Position numbers and translations under genes: made by a program
Source of the DNA: Candidatus Amunia macphersoniae
GTDB lineage: Bacteria; Chloroflexota; Dormibacteria; Aeolococcales; Aeolococcaceae
Direction: 5' to 3'
NCBI GenBank assembly: GCA_016464795.1
Contig: JAEKNN010000052.1
Location: forward strand, 1-51,249
Length of the DNA: 51,249 nucleotides
The notes under the pieces: generated by a model
The model's database searches: none
What the model was told of the DNA's origin: nothing
What the model saw: the letters and a program-made list of their open reading frames with translations, nothing else
Shown here: positions 25,856 to 33,773 of the stretch, piece after piece
How the letters are laid out: each line of letters begins with the position of its first letter
Numbering within the stretch: the first letter of the stretch is position 1

Positions 25856-26641
25856 GTGAGCCTTGACGACCCAAGGCTGGTCGAACTGTCCGAGGCCGCC
25901 CAGGAGGAGAGCCCGGAACGGCGGCGGCTGCTGGCTCGCTCCCTGGCGGTCGCGGTCGCGGGGGCGGTGGGCGTGAGTGTCGCTGCGCTGTTCGCGAACG
26001 CCGCGGTGACCACCGCGCTCGCCGACAGCATTGCTGACGTCGCCATCCTGCAAACCGCCGCATCGCTGGAGAACCTGGCCATCGCCGTGTACAGCAATGC
26101 CTTGACCCTGGCGCCGTCGATCAATGGCACCGACAACCCCTTTGTCGCCAAGTTTCTCGCCATGACTCTCAAGCAGCACGCGGACCACCTGCAAGCCTTC
26201 AACAGCGCCGCGCAGTCGCTCGGTGGTCAGCCGCAAACAGATCTCGACCACACCATGTACAGCACGGTAGTGACTCCCGCGCTGGGAAGCCTCAAGCGGC
26301 CAGCTGATGTCATCGACCTGGTGTTGATGGTCGAGCACATCACTGCTCAGACGTACGCCAAGTTCGCCGCTGCCGTCGGTGAGGTGGCGGCCCTGAAACC
26401 GCTCGCCAGCATCGCGCCCGTCGAGGCCCAGCACGCGGCGGTGCTTCGTGCCATGCAGGCACTCCTCGGTGGTGGCGCGCCGCAGCTGATCACGCTTCCG
26501 CCCGACCTCACGGCCTTGCCCGCGGCTGCGGGCGACGTCGGCTTCAGGCAGAACAGCTTCTACCCGACCAGTGGCGCGCGGTCCGCGAGTGAAGGCACGG
26601 TGGCGTCGGTGCCACCACGTGCCAGTGGGACAACCTCATGA
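25856..26641 (+). CDS. Membrane-anchored ferritin-like protein
   Basis: 261 residues. A basic stretch ERRRLLAR is followed by one hydrophobic segment (about residues 28-52), so the rest is probably outside the membrane. The ferritin-like (Ferritin_2 type) domain has four helices. SLENLAIAVY and MVEHITAQTY carry the single Glu of helices 1 and 3, and APVEAQHAAVL carries the Glu-x2-His of helix 4. In helix 2 the expected Glu-x2-His reads LKQH, so one metal ligand is missing, but the motif QHxDH is shared with the next gene. GTG 25856 follows GAGGAG with good spacing. The stop overlaps the next start (ATGA). Its role may be metal storage or oxidative defence; this is not shown by the sequence. 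Confidence 0.78.
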   Translation: MSLDDPRLVELSEAAQEESPERRRLLARSLAVAVAGAVGVSVAALFANAAVTTALADSIADVAILQTAASLENLAIAVYSNALTLAPSINGTDNPFVAKFLAMTLKQHADHLQAFNSAAQSLGGQPQTDLDHTMYSTVVTPALGSLKRPADVIDLVLMVEHITAQTYAKFAAAVGEVAALKPLASIAPVEAQHAAVLRAMQALLGGGAPQLITLPPDLTALPAAAGDVGFRQNSFYPTSGARSASEGTVASVPPRASGTTS

Positions 26642-27423
26642 AGGACGACCTGCAGATCTCCGAAAGGGAGCTGCTGGCAATGACCAAGTCGCTGGAGGAG
26701 ATGCACAGCGACCTCTTCCCCAGGGTGCAGCACCTGCTCGTCGGTGTGTGCGAGGTGACCGCGGGCCAGGCTGCGCGTGTTGCCGCTGTCAGCCGGATCG
26801 AGCACAGCCGGCGCAACTTTCTGCGCGGAGGATTGGTGACAGCAGGGGCCATCGGTGGTGGGCTGGCGCTGGCCGGGTGCGGGGGGAGCACCACGTCCAA
26901 CGCACCCAGCCCTGCGATCGCCAACGGCAGCGACCTCAAGATGGCCCGCCTGGCGGCGAGCCTGGAGGTGCTCGCCGTCAACACATACTCATCGGCTCTG
27001 AACGCGGCGCGTGCAGGCAAACCTCTTGAAGGGCTGATCCCCACGGCCCTGACCCAGTTTGCCACCACAGCCCGCAGGCAGCATCAGGACCATTGCGACG
27101 CGTGGAACGCGATGCTTCAATCTGCCGGTCAGGTGGCGCAGCGCGATCCGGATCCCAAGCTCAACGGGTCCGTTCAGACCGCCCTGGGCCGGGTCAGAGA
27201 TGCCGCGGACGTCGCCAAGCTCGTCCTGACGCTGGAGAACGTGGCCCTGCAGACGTACACCAATGCCGCCAGTGTCCTGAGCAGCACCATCGCCAGGGAG
27301 CAGGCGCTGACCATCGCCCCGGTCGAGGCGCAGCATGCGGCCATCCTCAACTTCGTGCTGGGGCAGTACCCGGTTGCCGACACCTTCGTGCCGGTGTCGC
27401 TGGCGCGCATTCCCTCCGACTGA
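26638..27423 (+). CDS. Ferritin-like lipoprotein with internal Tat-type signal
   Basis: 261 residues, paralogue of the preceding protein. An unusual cytoplasmic N-terminal part of about 57 residues (rich in Glu, Leu, His) precedes a twin-Arg motif SRRNFLRGG (about 57-65), a hydrophobic stretch and the lipobox ALAGC with Cys81. The ferritin-like domain follows: SLEVLAVNTY, RRQHQDHC, TLENVALQTY and APVEAQHAAIL. As in its neighbour the helix-2 Glu is replaced (RRQH). The two genes overlap by 4 bases and are followed by the superoxide dismutase gene, which fits a shared role in metal or oxygen stress on the outer face of the membrane. Confidence 0.78.
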   Translation: MKDDLQISERELLAMTKSLEEMHSDLFPRVQHLLVGVCEVTAGQAARVAAVSRIEHSRRNFLRGGLVTAGAIGGGLALAGCGGSTTSNAPSPAIANGSDLKMARLAASLEVLAVNTYSSALNAARAGKPLEGLIPTALTQFATTARRQHQDHCDAWNAMLQSAGQVAQRDPDPKLNGSVQTALGRVRDAADVAKLVLTLENVALQTYTNAASVLSSTIAREQALTIAPVEAQHAAILNFVLGQYPVADTFVPVSLARIPSD

Positions 27424-27514
27424 TGCTCCACCAGACGCCACCCCCGCGGGCGCTGCGACAATGGGCCCTCGGCCGTTCGGCCGTGCCGCTGTCAAGACAA
27501 CAGGCGAGGACACC

Positions 27515-28141
27515 ATGGCATTGCTGACCCAGACCCCGTACAAGGCAAGAGAGTTCGACCTTTCTGGCCTGGTGGGCATCTCAGACAAGACGATGGAGAC
27601 CCACTTCGGTCTTTATGCCGGTTATGTCAAAAACACGAACACCCTCAACGAGCAGCTCGTGGAGCTGACCCATGACGGAAAGGTGGGTTCGCCGGCATAC
27701 GCCGAGCTCACCCGCCGGCTGGGCTTCGAGTACAACGGCATGGTGTTGCACGAGTGGTACTTCGGCAACATGACCAAGACCGCCGCCGGCGGCGAGATCT
27801 CCAGCTCGTCGGACCTCGGTCGCGCCCTGGGCGAGTCCTTCGGCGATCTCGAGACGTGGCGCAAGGATTTCGTCGGTGTCGGTGGGATGCGCGGCGTTGG
27901 TTGGGCGGTGACCTTCCTCGATCCCGCCACGGGTCGACTCAGCAACCATTGGATCACCCTCCACGAGGACGGCAACATCGCGGGGTTCAAGCCGATCATC
28001 GTGATGGATGTCTGGGAGCATGCCTTCCTGCTGGACTACAAGCCGGCTGATCGCCCCAAGTACATCGAATCCTTCCTGACCAACCTCGACGTCAGCGCCG
28101 CCGAGGCACGACTGAGCGGCGCCGAACGGCCGGTCGGCTGA
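27515..28141 (+). CDS. sodA: Superoxide dismutase, Fe/Mn type
   Basis: Converts superoxide to hydrogen peroxide and oxygen. 208 residues. Metal ligands can be placed as His30 (METHFGLYAGYV), His79 (MVLHEWYFGNM), Asp165 and His169 (VMDVWEHAF). The Fe versus Mn preference cannot be decided. ATG 27515 follows GCGAGG. It lies 91 bases after the ferritin-like lipoprotein gene. The gene symbol is the general family name only. No signal peptide is present, so it is cytoplasmic. Confidence 0.9.
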   Translation: MALLTQTPYKAREFDLSGLVGISDKTMETHFGLYAGYVKNTNTLNEQLVELTHDGKVGSPAYAELTRRLGFEYNGMVLHEWYFGNMTKTAAGGEISSSSDLGRALGESFGDLETWRKDFVGVGGMRGVGWAVTFLDPATGRLSNHWITLHEDGNIAGFKPIIVMDVWEHAFLLDYKPADRPKYIESFLTNLDVSAAEARLSGAERPVG

Positions 28142-28167
28142 GGCCGGTCGCCGCCAGGCCGACGGGC

Positions 28168-29091
28168 TCAGAGCTGGGGGCCGCCCAGACGCAGGTACAG
28201 GGCGTCGAGGTCGTGGTCGTCATGGAAGGCGATGAGCACTCGCCCGCCACGGGCGTGGCGCTCGAGAACCACAGGCATCCCGAGGCGTTCCTCGATCCCG
28301 CGGCGCAACGCCTCGTCGTCGTGGCCGAGGGACGCGGGGGTGGGGGGTGTCAGCGGCGTGCTGCGTCCGCCGGCGTGCTGAATCGCGCGCTCGGTCTGGC
28401 GCACCGACCACCCCTGGGCGGCGGCCCGGGCCGCCATCGCCTCCTGGCTGATCTGGTCGGGAAGGGCGAGCACGGCGCGGGCGTGGCCCGCGGTGATCCG
28501 ACCGTCGAGCATGGCCTCCTGCACCGCCGCTGGAAGGGTGAGCAGCCGGATCGTGTTCGACACGGCTGGGCGGCTGCGCCCCAGCCGCAGCGCGATCGCT
28601 TCATGGGAGAGGCCAAACGTGTCGGCCAGGCGGGAGTACGCAGCCGCCTCCTCGATGGGCGAGAGGTCGGCGCGGAGCAGGTTCTCGGTGAGCGCGGCCT
28701 CGAGCGACTGGCGAGCCGACTCGGCAGCGGGCCGCACGATCGCCGCGACGGTGGGAAGCCCTCCGAGACGCACCGCGCGGAGCCGGCGCTCACCCGCCAC
28801 CAGCCGGTAGCGGGTCCCGCTGCGCTCGACCACGATGGGATGGAGCAGGCCGTGCAAGCGAATCGACTCCGCCAGCGCCGCGAGAGCGGCGTCATCGAAC
28901 TGATGGCGTGGCTGCTCGGGATTGGCGTCGACAAGGCCCGGATCGATGTCGAGCAACATCCCGGCATCGGGCTTCGTTTGATGGCTGCCTGAGGCAGCGT
29001 CGCCGATGTCCGGTGCCGGCCCGAGAAGTGCCTCGAGCCCGCGCCCCAGCCCCCGCCGCCGTGGCCCCGCCGCCCGAGATTCGGTGGTCAC
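28168..29091 (-). CDS. parB: Chromosome-partitioning protein ParB
   Basis: CTP-dependent clamp that binds parS and spreads along DNA. 307 residues: the typical basic N-terminus PRRRGLGRGLEALL (ParA-stimulating), box GERRLRA (100-106), ENLLRADLSPIEEA (136-149) and a helix-turn-helix at about 161-185 (LSHEAIALRLGRSRPAVSNT). A C-terminal dimerisation part follows. GTG 29091 overlaps the parA stop by 4 bases and gives the family N-terminus. The long upstream frame to 29454 is a shadow. Two parS-like sites are at 30099 and 30965. Confidence 0.95.
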   Translation of the reverse strand: MTTESRAAGPRRRGLGRGLEALLGPAPDIGDAASGSHQTKPDAGMLLDIDPGLVDANPEQPRHQFDDAALAALAESIRLHGLLHPIVVERSGTRYRLVAGERRLRAVRLGGLPTVAAIVRPAAESARQSLEAALTENLLRADLSPIEEAAAYSRLADTFGLSHEAIALRLGRSRPAVSNTIRLLTLPAAVQEAMLDGRITAGHARAVLALPDQISQEAMAARAAAQGWSVRQTERAIQHAGGRSTPLTPPTPASLGHDDEALRRGIEERLGMPVVLERHARGGRVLIAFHDDHDLDALYLRLGGPQL

Positions 29092-29939
29092 CAGGTCACG
29101 CCGAGCGCCGCCCCGGTTGGCTCGCCGGTCAGGCTCCTCATCAGCCGCTGGTCCAGGTTCACGGCCAGCTCCGCGTAGGCGGCGGCGCCTCTGCAGGTGG
29201 GGTCGTAGAGGCTGATTGGCAGCCCATGGCTGGGTGCCTCGCTGAGGCGCACGTTGCGTGGAATCAGCGGGGTCAGCAAGAGCTCTGGAAAGTGGCTGCG
29301 CACTTCCTCCACCACCTGGTGAGCCAGAGCAAGCCGGCCGTCGAACAGGGTCATCACGATGCCGGCAATGCGCAGAGTGGGGTTCAGCTCGCGATGGAGC
29401 AGTTCCAGAGTGTGGGTGAGAAGCCCGAGTCCCTCCAGAGCGTAGAACTCGCACTGGATGGGAACCAGGAGGCCTTCGGCCGCGGTCGCGGCATTGATGG
29501 TCAACAGCCCCAGGCTGGGCGGACAGTCGATCAGGACATAGTCGAAAGCATCGGTCAGGCCATCCAGCGCCATGGCGAGCCGGCGCTCTCTCATCGGCAG
29601 GTCGATCATCTCGATCTCAGCTCCGGCGAGGCTCAGGTCGGCCGGAACCAGGTCAAGGCCGGGGACCACAGTGGGGATGCGGACGTCGTCGATCGGACGG
29701 CCATTCACGATGACGTCGTAGGTGCTCATCTCCACAGCAGAACGCGCCACGCCGAGCCCAGAGGTGGCGTTGGCCTGGGCGTCGACATCGACCACGAGGA
29801 CCCGTCTTCCCATCTCCGCCAGGGCAGCGCCTACGTTGATGGTGGTGGTCGTCTTGCCAACGCCCCCCTTCTGATTGGCGACGGCAAGAGTCTGGGGGGC
29901 CACAGGCGGATTATCCGCGCCAAGCAAGGGGGTCCGCAC
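29088..29939 (-). CDS. parA: Chromosome-partitioning ATPase ParA
   Basis: Walker-type ATPase that moves ParB-parS complexes. 283 residues with deviant Walker A KGGVGKTTT (24-32), VVDVDAQANATSG, DYVLIDCPPSLGLLT and IPRNVRLSEAPSHGLPI, all typical of chromosomal ParA/Soj. GTG 29939 follows GGAGAGG. mnmE, mnmG and rsmG, which often lie upstream of parAB, are absent here. Confidence 0.95.
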   Translation of the reverse strand: MRTPLLGADNPPVAPQTLAVANQKGGVGKTTTTINVGAALAEMGRRVLVVDVDAQANATSGLGVARSAVEMSTYDVIVNGRPIDDVRIPTVVPGLDLVPADLSLAGAEIEMIDLPMRERRLAMALDGLTDAFDYVLIDCPPSLGLLTINAATAAEGLLVPIQCEFYALEGLGLLTHTLELLHRELNPTLRIAGIVMTLFDGRLALAHQVVEEVRSHFPELLLTPLIPRNVRLSEAPSHGLPISLYDPTCRGAAAYAELAVNLDQRLMRSLTGEPTGAALGVTW

Positions 29940-29978
29940 CGGCGACCTCTCCGGTCAGCGCCGAGTGCACTCCACTGG

Positions 29979-30065
29979 TTGTCCACAGTTTCCCCAGCGC
30001 CTCTGTCGGTAACAGGTGCTGCGCCAAGATCGGATTTCGTAGGCGGACGGGCCGCCTGTGGACAA
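29979..30065. promoter_or_regulatory. Two DnaA-box-like 9-mers upstream of parA
   Basis: TTGTCCACA occurs at 29979-29987 (plus) and at 30057-30065 (minus). The pair lies in the 341-base gap upstream of parA, next to a parS-like site. They may be DnaA-binding sites outside the main origin. Their use is not proven by the sequence. Confidence 0.45.
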
Positions 30066-30098
30066 CTCAATTGACTCCGCGGCCGCTTGCCGCTCAGA

Positions 30099-30114
30099 CG
30101 TTCCACGTGAAACG
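30099..30114. promoter_or_regulatory. parS-like site 1
   Basis: CGTTCCACGTGAAACG differs from the bacterial consensus TGTTTCACGTGAAACA by three positions (two outer bases and one inner) and keeps the CACGTG centre. It lies 160 bases upstream of parA. ParB of this gene pair is the expected ligand. Confidence 0.8.
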
Positions 30115-30173
30115 TCGATCGTCTTTGCCAAGAAATGGGGGCCACCGCCGTCCGAGGACGCATCCGCACCCGC

Positions 30174-30260
30174 GGGAGGAGAGAGGTGGGAATGCGCGAA
30201 GGAAGCCTCCGCAGCCGTGGCGAGGCCAGCGACCGGAGCGCGTGCCCATCTCTCTCCGTC
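30174..30260. repeat. Structured intergenic repeat, shortened family 1, copy E
   Basis: Inverted relative to copies C and D. The core (about 30198-30238) keeps both ends of the family 1 core (CGAAGG, TCCGCAGC and AGCGACCG) but lacks about 35 internal bases. The flanking arms, GGGAGGAGAGAGGTGGG at about 30174-30190 and CCCATCTCTCTCC at about 30245-30257, are imperfect complements. It lies between parS site 1 and the gene at 30281. Confidence 0.5.
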
Positions 30261-30280
30261 TTACGGCAGGGAGACGCGCC

Positions 30281-30946
30281 TCAGACGTTGCGTGCGGCCT
30301 CGACCCCTGCTTGTCGCGTGGCCCTGCTCGGGGCTGACACGATCTGATCGCGCTCCATGTACCCCTCGGTGCCGTCGCTCAGCCGCACCTTGACAAACTC
30401 CGCGTTCCCGCCCGGCACCGCCTCGATGCGGCTGGCGGTGAACAGCTCCGCGGTACGCACGGCGTCGCGCTGCGGAGTCTCGAACAGGCGATACGCCATC
30501 CCCGCCCATGAGGCCACCAAGCTGACGGGGCCGGGCGGGATGTGGCGCTGCCTGTAGATCGTCCGTGGGTCGTTCACACCGCGACTGATCACCCCGATGA
30601 ACTGGAGGGCGCGCGGCAGGGTACCCCGACCCTTGCTGGCCTCGACTTCCACCAGGGTCCCCGCCTCGCCCAGGCGGGCCGTGCAATTGACCCAGCGCTG
30701 GTTCCTCGCCGCCTTCACCGACCTGCCCCTGATTGTGCGCCCGTCCACGCGACGCCAGTTCCCCACCAGGCTGTTGCGTTGGAACTCCACGATTCTGGCA
30801 GCGTCGTCACCCACCACCTCGTACCGAAAGGGTGGCGTCCCGATCGACTGCTCCATCACTGCGAAGACCTCGCGAGGTGGAGCAGCGACGACAAGTCGCC
30901 AGCCGTGGGCGCGTGGGGAGGGCACGTTGGGATTGTAGGGAGCCAC
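30281..30946 (-). CDS. SRPBCC-like protein with C-terminal SH3-type segment
   Basis: 221 residues, not firmly recognised. The N-terminal 130 residues (RLVVAAPPREVFAVMEQSIG to LPRALQFIG) resemble a START/SRPBCC lipid- or ligand-binding fold. The C-terminal part (TASRIEAVPGGNAEFVKVRL, then DGTEGYMERDQI) looks like a bacterial SH3 domain. No signal peptide. It starts with GTG 30946, 18 bases from parS-like site 2. It is transcribed in the same direction as parAB and might be expressed with them, though repeat E, both DnaA-like boxes and parS site 1 lie between. Confidence 0.62.
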   Translation of the reverse strand: MAPYNPNVPSPRAHGWRLVVAAPPREVFAVMEQSIGTPPFRYEVVGDDAARIVEFQRNSLVGNWRRVDGRTIRGRSVKAARNQRWVNCTARLGEAGTLVEVEASKGRGTLPRALQFIGVISRGVNDPRTIYRQRHIPPGPVSLVASWAGMAYRLFETPQRDAVRTAELFTASRIEAVPGGNAEFVKVRLSDGTEGYMERDQIVSAPSRATRQAGVEAARNV

Positions 30947-30964
30947 GTTCGCCGCTCGCGACCT

Positions 30965-30980
30965 CGTTCCACGTGAGACG
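30965..30980. promoter_or_regulatory. parS-like site 2
   Basis: CGTTCCACGTGAGACG shares 15 of 16 bases with site 1 at 30099-30114 and sits 866 bases from it. The CACGTG centre is intact. Two such sites flanking one gene close to parAB make a ParB-loading region likely. Confidence 0.7.
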
Positions 30981-31069
30981 CGGCGAGATCCTGGGTGGGC
31001 GGCCGGAGGACGCTGCGTGCAGCCGGCAGCGCTGGGGGCGCCCTGCTTGGGGAGGTCGGGGATCGAGCT

Positions 31070-31347
31070 CCGAAAAAGAGAAGCGGCGGAATCCGTACAC
31101 CACGAACTCCGCCGCTTGCGTCGAAGCGTCGGGTACCTCGAGACGGCAGGCGTCTCTCTCGGCGCGCGCGGCTGAACCGCGCGCTACCTGGTATCCGCCT
31201 CGGCGATCAGCCCGCCACTCCGGCGCGGGTCGGCTGACTACTACCTGAACAATCGGTCACGGGCAGGACCCTCCTTTTTTCAGAGTGCCTCGGCGCCCGC
31301 CCGCGTGCGTCTGGGGATGTGCGGCGGCCCCGAGACCGAGAGACGCA
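31070..31347 (-). ncRNA. Candidate structured RNA with intrinsic terminator
   Basis: The 638-base gap between 30946 and 31585 has no convincing gene. On the minus strand a series of hairpins can be drawn. GCGCGCGG/CCGCGCGC lies at about 31163-31183 and GAGACG/CGTCTC at about 31140-31156. A CAGCC/GGCTG stem lies at about 31208-31236. The series ends with AAGCGGCGGA (31081-31090) pairing with TCCGCCGCTT (31108-31117), directly followed on the minus strand by a T-run (31073-31077). This is a classic intrinsic terminator. A TACACT box on the minus strand (31354-31359) could start the RNA near 31347. CAGGTAG occurs twice inside. I could not match it to 6S, tmRNA, SRP or RNase P RNA or to a known riboswitch. 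Confidence 0.4.
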
Positions 31348-31584
31348 TCGACCAGTGTAGCCGGAAGGCTCTTCGCTCACCACTCTGCTGCGCTGCGCAG
31401 CCCTCGATGCGCATGTCGACCGGTTATGGACAGAGTAGGCAGTATTTGATGGGGGTGGGGACACAGCACTCGTCGCCTCAGGGGGCGTGGCGTGGTTGGC
31501 AACGCGATCCTGAGCCTCCACAAGGGCTATGGCGACCTCTGGTGGAACTCGCTCGAGGCCTCGTCGGTGCCGCTGAAGCGGATG

Positions 31585-32325
31585 TCAGGCGCCGGTCAGG
31601 CCAGCCTGGAGGACCTCCGGACCAGTCGGCGCGACGCTCCCACCCGCCGGTTCCACGGTGGCAGCCACCGTCGAGTAGGCGCTCATGTCGCCGTGCACCG
31701 CCGCGCTCCAGGAGCCGTCAGGGGCCTGGCTGAGGAACGCGGCAGCCACTGCTGTGTGGTCGGCTCGGATCAGCCACACCTCGTACACCGCGTTGCCCCC
31801 GGCCACCTGGGCCGGGCCCGGCAGTCCGGTGGCCGTGAGCACGGCCTCATTGTCGGTCCGCTCGAGAATCAGCTGTCCGCTGGCATGTGGCGCAGCCGGC
31901 ATGGCGGTGACAGCGATGGTCCGAGAGGCCGGCGTGGAACCCTGCCGGCCGACGACGATCCAGGACCCGAAGCCGATCACCGCTGCCCCGGCGGCGGCGG
32001 CCAGAACGGTGAAGCCGCGGTTCACCGGCACCCGCGACCAGGCCCGTTGCCACCACGAGATGCGGTCGGCTGATTCCGCGCGGTGATCGTCGGCAGCCGA
32101 CTCGGCGTAGACCGCCTTCATGAGTCGGGCGCGAAGCTCCTTGGAGGGCTGCAGGGGTTCGAGCGCCAGGGGCAGGCGGGAGGCTGCCGCCATGTACTCG
32201 CCGGCCAGGCGACGGCAGTCGGTGCAGCCAGTCAGGTGACGCTGCAGCTTCAGTTCGTCAGCTGTGTCGATGGAGCCGATGGAGAGAGCGGCGGCGAGGA
32301 CGTCGGCGTCCTGGCAGGAGATCAC
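31585..32325 (-). CDS. Anti-sigma factor (RskA-like) with zinc-finger N-terminus
   Basis: 246 residues. The N-terminal zinc anti-sigma motif is His30-x3-Cys34-x2-Cys37 (RHLTGCTDC), followed by a membrane helix at about 107-125 (TVLAAAAGAAVIGFGSWIVV) and an extracytoplasmic RskA-type domain (AVYEVWLIRADHTAV, SYSTV-like end). It probably holds the adjacent ECF sigma factor at the membrane until a signal releases it. The GTG start overlaps the sigma gene stop (GTGA). Confidence 0.88.
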   Translation of the reverse strand: MISCQDADVLAAALSIGSIDTADELKLQRHLTGCTDCRRLAGEYMAAASRLPLALEPLQPSKELRARLMKAVYAESAADDHRAESADRISWWQRAWSRVPVNRGFTVLAAAAGAAVIGFGSWIVVGRQGSTPASRTIAVTAMPAAPHASGQLILERTDNEAVLTATGLPGPAQVAGGNAVYEVWLIRADHTAVAAAFLSQAPDGSWSAAVHGDMSAYSTVAATVEPAGGSVAPTGPEVLQAGLTGA

Positions 32326-32885
32326 GCCATCCCCTCCGCGACCCGGTACTCGAGCACACCGCGCAGCTTGCGCAGAGCCAGCCGGGTGCGGCCCTTGACC
32401 GTGCCCAGAGGCACTCTCATGAGATCGCTGATCTCGGTCTGCGAGTATCCGCCAAAGTAGGCGAGCTCGATTGTCTCCCGCTGCTCCACCGAGAGGTCGC
32501 CGAGCGCGGCTCGGATCTCGTCCCGCTCCAGCTCCACCGCGACGCGATCCCAGGTGTCGGAGATCGAGGTGGCCTCGATCGGAGCGTGCTCCAGCGCGAC
32601 GTCCTGACGGTCACGTCCTGACCGGCCGCGAAGCCTGTCCAGGGCGCGATGGTGGACGATGGAGCAGACCCAGGTGCGCAGGCTGCCACGGTCGCTGCGG
32701 TACGTGGAGGCCCGACGCCAGATGCTCAGGAAGGCCTCCTGGACGACGTCCTCAGCCGTGCCGGCGTCGTTCAACACCCGAAAGGCCAGTGTGTAGGCCA
32801 GCCCGGCGTAGCGGTCATACAGCATCTCGACACCTTCGGGCTCGGCCCGGGTGAGCAGGTCGAGCATCCTGTCGTCATCGCTCAC
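32322..32885 (-). CDS. ECF-family RNA polymerase sigma factor
   Basis: 187 residues with sigma regions 2 and 4: region 2 shows AEDVVQEAFLSIWRRASTY and region 4 shows SVEQRETIELAYFGGYSQTEIS plus VPLGTVKGRTRLALRKLR (quoted in parts). It directs transcription of stress genes, under control of the membrane anti-sigma factor encoded just downstream. It lies 91 bases after the DUF59 gene on the same strand and may be partly co-transcribed with sufU. Its promoter targets are not identifiable here. Confidence 0.92.
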   Translation of the reverse strand: MSDDDRMLDLLTRAEPEGVEMLYDRYAGLAYTLAFRVLNDAGTAEDVVQEAFLSIWRRASTYRSDRGSLRTWVCSIVHHRALDRLRGRSGRDRQDVALEHAPIEATSISDTWDRVAVELERDEIRAALGDLSVEQRETIELAYFGGYSQTEISDLMRVPLGTVKGRTRLALRKLRGVLEYRVAEGMA

Positions 32886-32976
32886 GCGCTGCTTCGCGGC
32901 GGTATCGCGCCCCTCTGGCCCATGAATCGTCGTACGCGACGCGGAGAGCGCCGGATCACCAGGCCGACCTTGAAAC

Positions 32977-33330
32977 TCAGTAGATTCCGAGCTCGAGCTT
33001 GGCCTCTTCGGAGGCCATCGTGCGTGGTTCCCAGGGCGGCGTCCACACCAGCTCGACCTTGACGTCCTTGACGCCAGGGAGCCCGTGGCAGACCGCGTGT
33101 GCCTGTCCCTGGATGATGCTTCCCATCGGGCAGTAGGGCGTGGTCAGGGTCATGCGGATGGTGAGCAGGCCGTCCTCGTCGATGTCCGAGCCGTAGATGA
33201 GGCCGAGAGAGACGATGTCGATGCCGATCTCGGGGTCGTACACCTCGCTGAGCGCGGCCAGGACCAGCTCCGGCGAGGCCTTGGCTGTCTGGCCCATCTC
33301 TGTGGCGACGGTGGTGTCGGTTTCGCTCAC
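32977..33330 (-). CDS. DUF59/MIP18-family Fe-S assembly protein (SufT-like)
   Basis: 117 residues from GTG 33330 (SETDTTVATEMG). It has the DUF59 pattern EVYDPEIGIDIVSLGLIY, then MTLTTPYCPMGSII and VELVWTPPWEP; the Cys in TPYCPM is the conserved family Cys. Such proteins help mature Fe-S clusters in SUF systems. The start overlaps the sufU stop (GTGA), so it is coupled to the scaffold protein gene. The longer upstream frame to 33390 would run inside sufU. Confidence 0.87.
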   Translation of the reverse strand: MSETDTTVATEMGQTAKASPELVLAALSEVYDPEIGIDIVSLGLIYGSDIDEDGLLTIRMTLTTPYCPMGSIIQGQAHAVCHGLPGVKDVKVELVWTPPWEPRTMASEEAKLELGIY

Positions 33331-33773
33331 TGAGCGTCCTCCCCTGGGTCGAGCGCTTGCAGGAGCGCGTTGCAGGGCAGCGTCGCACACTTCACCCGCA
33401 CCGGGTAGGCGCGCACCCCCTGGAGGGCCTCGAGGTCGCCGAGGTCGTTCGGGCTGCCGTCCTCCACCAGCATGGCCCGAAATCGCTGGGCCACATCGAG
33501 AGCCTGCTCACGGCTGCGCCCACTCACCGCGTCACAGAGCATGCTGCAGGCGGCCTGACTGATCGAGCAGCCGGTGCCGTCGAAGGCGATCTCAGCCAGC
33601 TGGTCACCGTCGAAACGCACCGAGAGGTCGATCTGATCTCCGCAGAGCGGGTTGTCCGCCTCCACCACCGCGTCGGCAGGGTCGACGCGGCCCCGATGGC
33701 GGGGATGGCGGTAGTGGTCCAGGATGATCTCGCGGTAGAGATCGTCGGCGACCGGTGAAAATCCGACTTGCAC
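33327..33773 (-). CDS. sufU: Fe-S scaffold / sulfur-transfer protein SufU
   Basis: IscU-like protein of 148 residues that accepts sulfur from the desulfurase SufS. Key residues: Cys44 with Asp46 (NPLCGDQI), Cys69 (DGTGCSISQAACS) and Cys129 (VRVKCATLPC). The SufU-type insertion between Cys69 and Cys129 is present. The GTG 33773 start sits 7 bases after a TACAAT box and lies inside a 17-bp palindrome, so it appears leaderless and operator-controlled. It is not in the main suf operon but shares its promoter sequence. Confidence 0.92.
   Translation of the reverse strand: MQVGFSPVADDLYREIILDHYRHPRHRGRVDPADAVVEADNPLCGDQIDLSVRFDGDQLAEIAFDGTGCSISQAACSMLCDAVSGRSREQALDVAQRFRAMLVEDGSPNDLGDLEALQGVRAYPVRVKCATLPCNALLQALDPGEDAQ

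Noticed and set aside
29092..29454. N-terminal extension of ParB
   Set aside because: Runs antiparallel-free inside parA in another frame with Arg/Pro-rich shadow composition; GTG 29091 fits.
31261..31280. Plus-strand T-run after a GGTC/GACC pair as a forward terminator
   Set aside because: The stem has only about 4 bp and there is no plus-strand gene just upstream.
31305..31733. Open frames on the plus strand across the gap and anti-sigma gene
   Set aside because: Shadow frames; the minus-strand anti-sigma gene is clear and the gap part has no coding pattern.
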